Shown: in pieces, positions 61,612 through 64,000 of the stretch
Numbering within the stretch: the first letter of the stretch is position 1
How the letters are laid out: every line of letters begins with the position of its first letter
NCBI GenBank assembly: GCA_033391075.1
Contig: JAWPMV010000005.1
Span: 1 to 64,000 of the forward strand
Direction of reading: 5' to 3'
Length of the DNA stretch: 64,000 bases
Origin: Bacteroidia bacterium
Lineage (GTDB): Bacteria; Bacteroidota; Bacteroidia; J057
Position numbers and translations under genes: made by a program
The notes under the pieces: model-generated
What the model was told of the DNA's origin: nothing
The model's input: only the letters and a program-made list of their open reading frames with translations
Databases searched by the model: none

Positions 61612-64000
61612 TTGAAACTATTTTTGATAAGATTAATTACTACTGCTGTAGTAGGAATCCTTATTGGCTTTCCCATCAGCACCCTTGCTCAAAATCATAA
61701 GCTAGAAGGCTTTATTTTCGATGAATTTGGTCCCTTATCGGGTGCAAATGTTGAACTTGAAGAGTTAAAAGTATTTACTACTACAGACATAAATGGATTG
61801 TTTTCATTTAACCTTTCTGAAGGAGTTTATACCCTCAAAATAAGCTCTATTGGCTTCGAGGAATTCAAACGACAAATAACATTAAGAAAGGATACGACCA
61901 TTTCGATCACCCTGCGCGCGCCCATTATTGAGATTGGAGGTGAGGGCGAACCTGTTGAAGTCGTTTCAAGAGAAGATATTGCTAACTCTTCTCGTCAAAA
62001 TCTTGGCGAATTGCTTCAATACCTGATTCCCACTTTTCACTCTACCCATCAGACTATTTCAGATGGAACCGACCACATTGATCCTATTTCTTTAAGAGGC
62101 TTAGGTCCGGATCAGGTGTTAATTCTGATAAATGGGAAGCGCTTTCATACGAGTTCTTTGGTGAATGTGAATGGAACCATTGCGAGGGGGGCTGTAAGTA
62201 CCGACATCAATGTAATTCCTTTGGCAATGGTAGAGCGAGTAGAGATCCTGAAGAATGGAGCTTCTACTCTTTACGGATCTGATGCTGTAGCAGGGGTAAT
62301 CAATATTGTATTGAAAAAAGATGTGAAACTCACAGAAGCCGGTATCCAGACAGGAGTTACCGGTCAGGGAGATGGCGTTTATAGTCGTATTTATGGAAGT
62401 TCTGGTTTTGCTGTAGGCGAAAAGGGCTATGTACATGTAGGGGGCGAATATATTAACAGAGATCCCGTAAATCGATCAGGAGCTTATACAGGTTCTGTTT
62501 ATGGAGATGAACGAGACAATAACCTGGGTGATTTCTTTGCGAATACGGGATACACAGATCAGAGAGTAATGTCTATTGGAAGTGCGGGAACCAGAGATGC
62601 ACGGATTGTAGCTAATGTGAGCTTTCCCCTCAATGATTTTGCAGAAGTATATGGATATGCTGGTCGTAATTATCGCATTGGCAGAGCCAATGGCTTCTAC
62701 CGTTTTCCTCAAAATGAAGCAAGGGTTATTTCACAAATCTATCCCTACGGATTTTCTCCCAGCATACGCACAGACATCGTAGACAACTACATCACGGTAG
62801 GTGTTAGGGGTAAGATTGATGCCTGGACCCTCGACTTTAGCAATACCATAGGAGCCAACTCCCTGGATTTTACCATTCAAAACTCAAACAATGCCTCTTT
62901 GGGACTAGCCTCCCCTACCCAGGCCTATGCGGGGGGATTCCGTTCCAGACAGAATAATACCAACTTCAATGCATATCGGGGATTTCGTCCGGTTTCAGGA
63001 GTAGATACCCTGACCCTGAAATTTGGAGGAGTGTTCCGGGATGAGGGCTACGAAATTGTACATGGAGAAGATGCCTCCTGGGTTCAAGGGACTGATACTA
63101 CCAGTACAGGTTCATTACGGGCGGCTGGCATTCAGGTCTTTCCCGGCTTTCAACCCATCAATGCCATCAAAGGAGACAGAGCAAATGTTTCTACCTATGC
63201 TGGAGTGGATATTGATATCTCCAAGAATCTATTCCTGGCGGGAACTATGAGATATGAAGCTTTTAGTGAATTCGGAGATAATTTTAGTTGGAAAATTTCA
63301 GCTCGCTATAAGTATCGCTGGCTAAGTCTGCGATCTACCTTTAGTACAGGCTTTCGTGCTCCCTCTCTCCACCAGGTGTACTTCAATAATGTGAGTTTGC
63401 AGTTTATTGGAGAAACCCCTTTGAGAGTAGGAACCTTTGGCAACAATAGCGCAGTTTCCAGAGCATTTGGGATTCCTAGTTTGAAGCCGGAAATTTCTGA
63501 AAACCTCACCTTTGGGTTCGTTATCAAGCCTTCCGTAGATCAAAACCTTTCTATCACCGGAGACTTCTACCAAATTGACATCAGAGATCGTATTGTTTTG
63601 TCCGGTAGACTAAATGCACTTGATGGAAGTGGGGGCCCAAGTTCTTTCTTCACGATTCTGGATCCATTGGGAGTTGGGGCTGCCCAGTTTTTTTCAAATG
63701 CGATTGACACACGTACACGAGGATTTGATTTGGCCATTACTTACAAAGGAATAAAACTCAATAGAGGGGAATTGGATTTATCCCTGAATTCAAACTTTAC
63801 TGAAACTCAAGTCGCTTCTGAAATCACTACTCCTGATCTTCTTATCGGAAAAGAAGAACTCTTTTTCAATAGAGAAGAAAGATCTCGCCTTGAGGTAGCA
63901 TCTCCTGCCAATAAGATCATTTTCATTGCCAATTATCAGATAGGCAGACTTCAAATCCGTGGACAACTCACTAGCTTTGGAAGCGTGCAGTATATCCATC
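61612..64000 (+). CDS. TonB-dependent receptor with carboxypeptidase-regulatory domain, partial
   Basis: The frame runs from TTG 61612 off the window end (796 codons seen); no ATG precedes the signal peptide KLFLIRLITTAVVGILIG...LAQ, so TTG is the likely start. A carboxypeptidase-regulatory-like domain covers about 27-95 (GFIFDEFGPLSGANVELEEL). The plug domain follows (about 120-240: NLGELLQYLIPTFHS, SLRGLGPDQVLILINGKR, STLYGSDAVAGVINIVLKK), then beta-barrel strands with FSTGFRAPSLHQVYFNN. It is an outer-membrane importer of an unknown substrate. No SusD partner is visible. It directly follows the TolB-like/TPR/LRR gene (15 bp). Confidence 0.9.
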   Translation, partial: MKLFLIRLITTAVVGILIGFPISTLAQNHKLEGFIFDEFGPLSGANVELEELKVFTTTDINGLFSFNLSEGVYTLKISSIGFEEFKRQITLRKDTTISITLRAPIIEIGGEGEPVEVVSREDIANSSRQNLGELLQYLIPTFHSTHQTISDGTDHIDPISLRGLGPDQVLILINGKRFHTSSLVNVNGTIARGAVSTDINVIPLAMVERVEILKNGASTLYGSDAVAGVINIVLKKDVKLTEAGIQTGVTGQGDGVYSRIYGSSGFAVGEKGYVHVGGEYINRDPVNRSGAYTGSVYGDERDNNLGDFFANTGYTDQRVMSIGSAGTRDARIVANVSFPLNDFAEVYGYAGRNYRIGRANGFYRFPQNEARVISQIYPYGFSPSIRTDIVDNYITVGVRGKIDAWTLDFSNTIGANSLDFTIQNSNNASLGLASPTQAYAGGFRSRQNNTNFNAYRGFRPVSGVDTLTLKFGGVFRDEGYEIVHGEDASWVQGTDTTSTGSLRAAGIQVFPGFQPINAIKGDRANVSTYAGVDIDISKNLFLAGTMRYEAFSEFGDNFSWKISARYKYRWLSLRSTFSTGFRAPSLHQVYFNNVSLQFIGETPLRVGTFGNNSAVSRAFGIPSLKPEISENLTFGFVIKPSVDQNLSITGDFYQIDIRDRIVLSGRLNALDGSGGPSSFFTILDPLGVGAAQFFSNAIDTRTRGFDLAITYKGIKLNRGELDLSLNSNFTETQVASEITTPDLLIGKEELFFNREERSRLEVASPANKIIFIANYQIGRLQIRGQLTSFGSVQYIH

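Overview
The window reads as chromosomal DNA of a marine-type member of the Bacteroidota, most plausibly the Saprospiria (Lewinella/Haliscomenobacter-like). The evidence is three proteins ending in type IX secretion (T9SS) C-terminal sorting domains, a DUF1800/DUF1501 pair, a carboxypeptidase-regulatory TonB receptor, many lipoproteins, and few clear Shine-Dalgarno sites. The placement below phylum level is inference from gene content. No rRNA, tRNA or CRISPR array was seen.

Layout. 1-3.7 kb (minus strand) is the lower tyrosine/phenylalanine route: homogentisate 1,2-dioxygenase, fumarylacetoacetase, a flavin reductase-like protein cut by the window edge, and a DinB-like DUF1569 protein. 4.4-9.1 kb holds a membrane-anchored c-type cytochrome, a very AT-rich ROCO gene (LRR-Roc-COR-CHAT, 1177 aa) and a CDGSH/4Fe-4S protein. 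9.6-15.7 kb is a carbohydrate operon: ThuA-like lipoprotein, D-tagatose 3-epimerase-type enzyme, alpha/beta hydrolase, TIM-barrel isomerase, ribulokinase and L-ribulose-5-phosphate 4-epimerase, with no arabinose isomerase. 16.4-23.7 kb is a secreted cluster: DUF1800, DUF1501 (Tat), a 972-aa multidomain protein with a heme motif and a dockerin-like end, and a cohesin-like protein with a T9SS domain.

23.9-41.6 kb contains a GH2 glycosidase, a 7TM-LuxR regulator, a T9SS beta-helix protein, tandem paralogous lipoproteins, a Gfo/Idh/MocA dehydrogenase, a CotH-like protein, a three-PAS histidine kinase, and a TIM-barrel/GMC/gluconate-dehydrogenase-subunit-3 group that looks like sugar oxidation. 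42-54.6 kb carries an S9 peptidase, 4-hydroxybenzoate hydroxylase beside a membrane AraC regulator, two serine beta-lactamase-fold enzymes, a metallo-beta-lactamase-fold lactonase-like enzyme and another T9SS protein. An intact IS3-family element lies at 54.7-56.2 kb, followed by an AraC/GyrI-like regulator overlapping a VOC gene. The right end (58.6-64 kb) is a tight run of a TPR/TM/TolB-like protein, a TolB-like/TPR/LRR protein and a TonB-dependent receptor that runs off the window.

Main points of interest: the ROCO-CHAT protein has Cys but has lost the expected catalytic His; a putative cohesin-dockerin pair sits inside a T9SS cluster; an araBD operon carries a 3-epimerase in place of araA; a family of GTGTT-rich palindromes follows three genes; and the TolB-like/TPR/LRR/TonB-receptor locus has no system I recognise.
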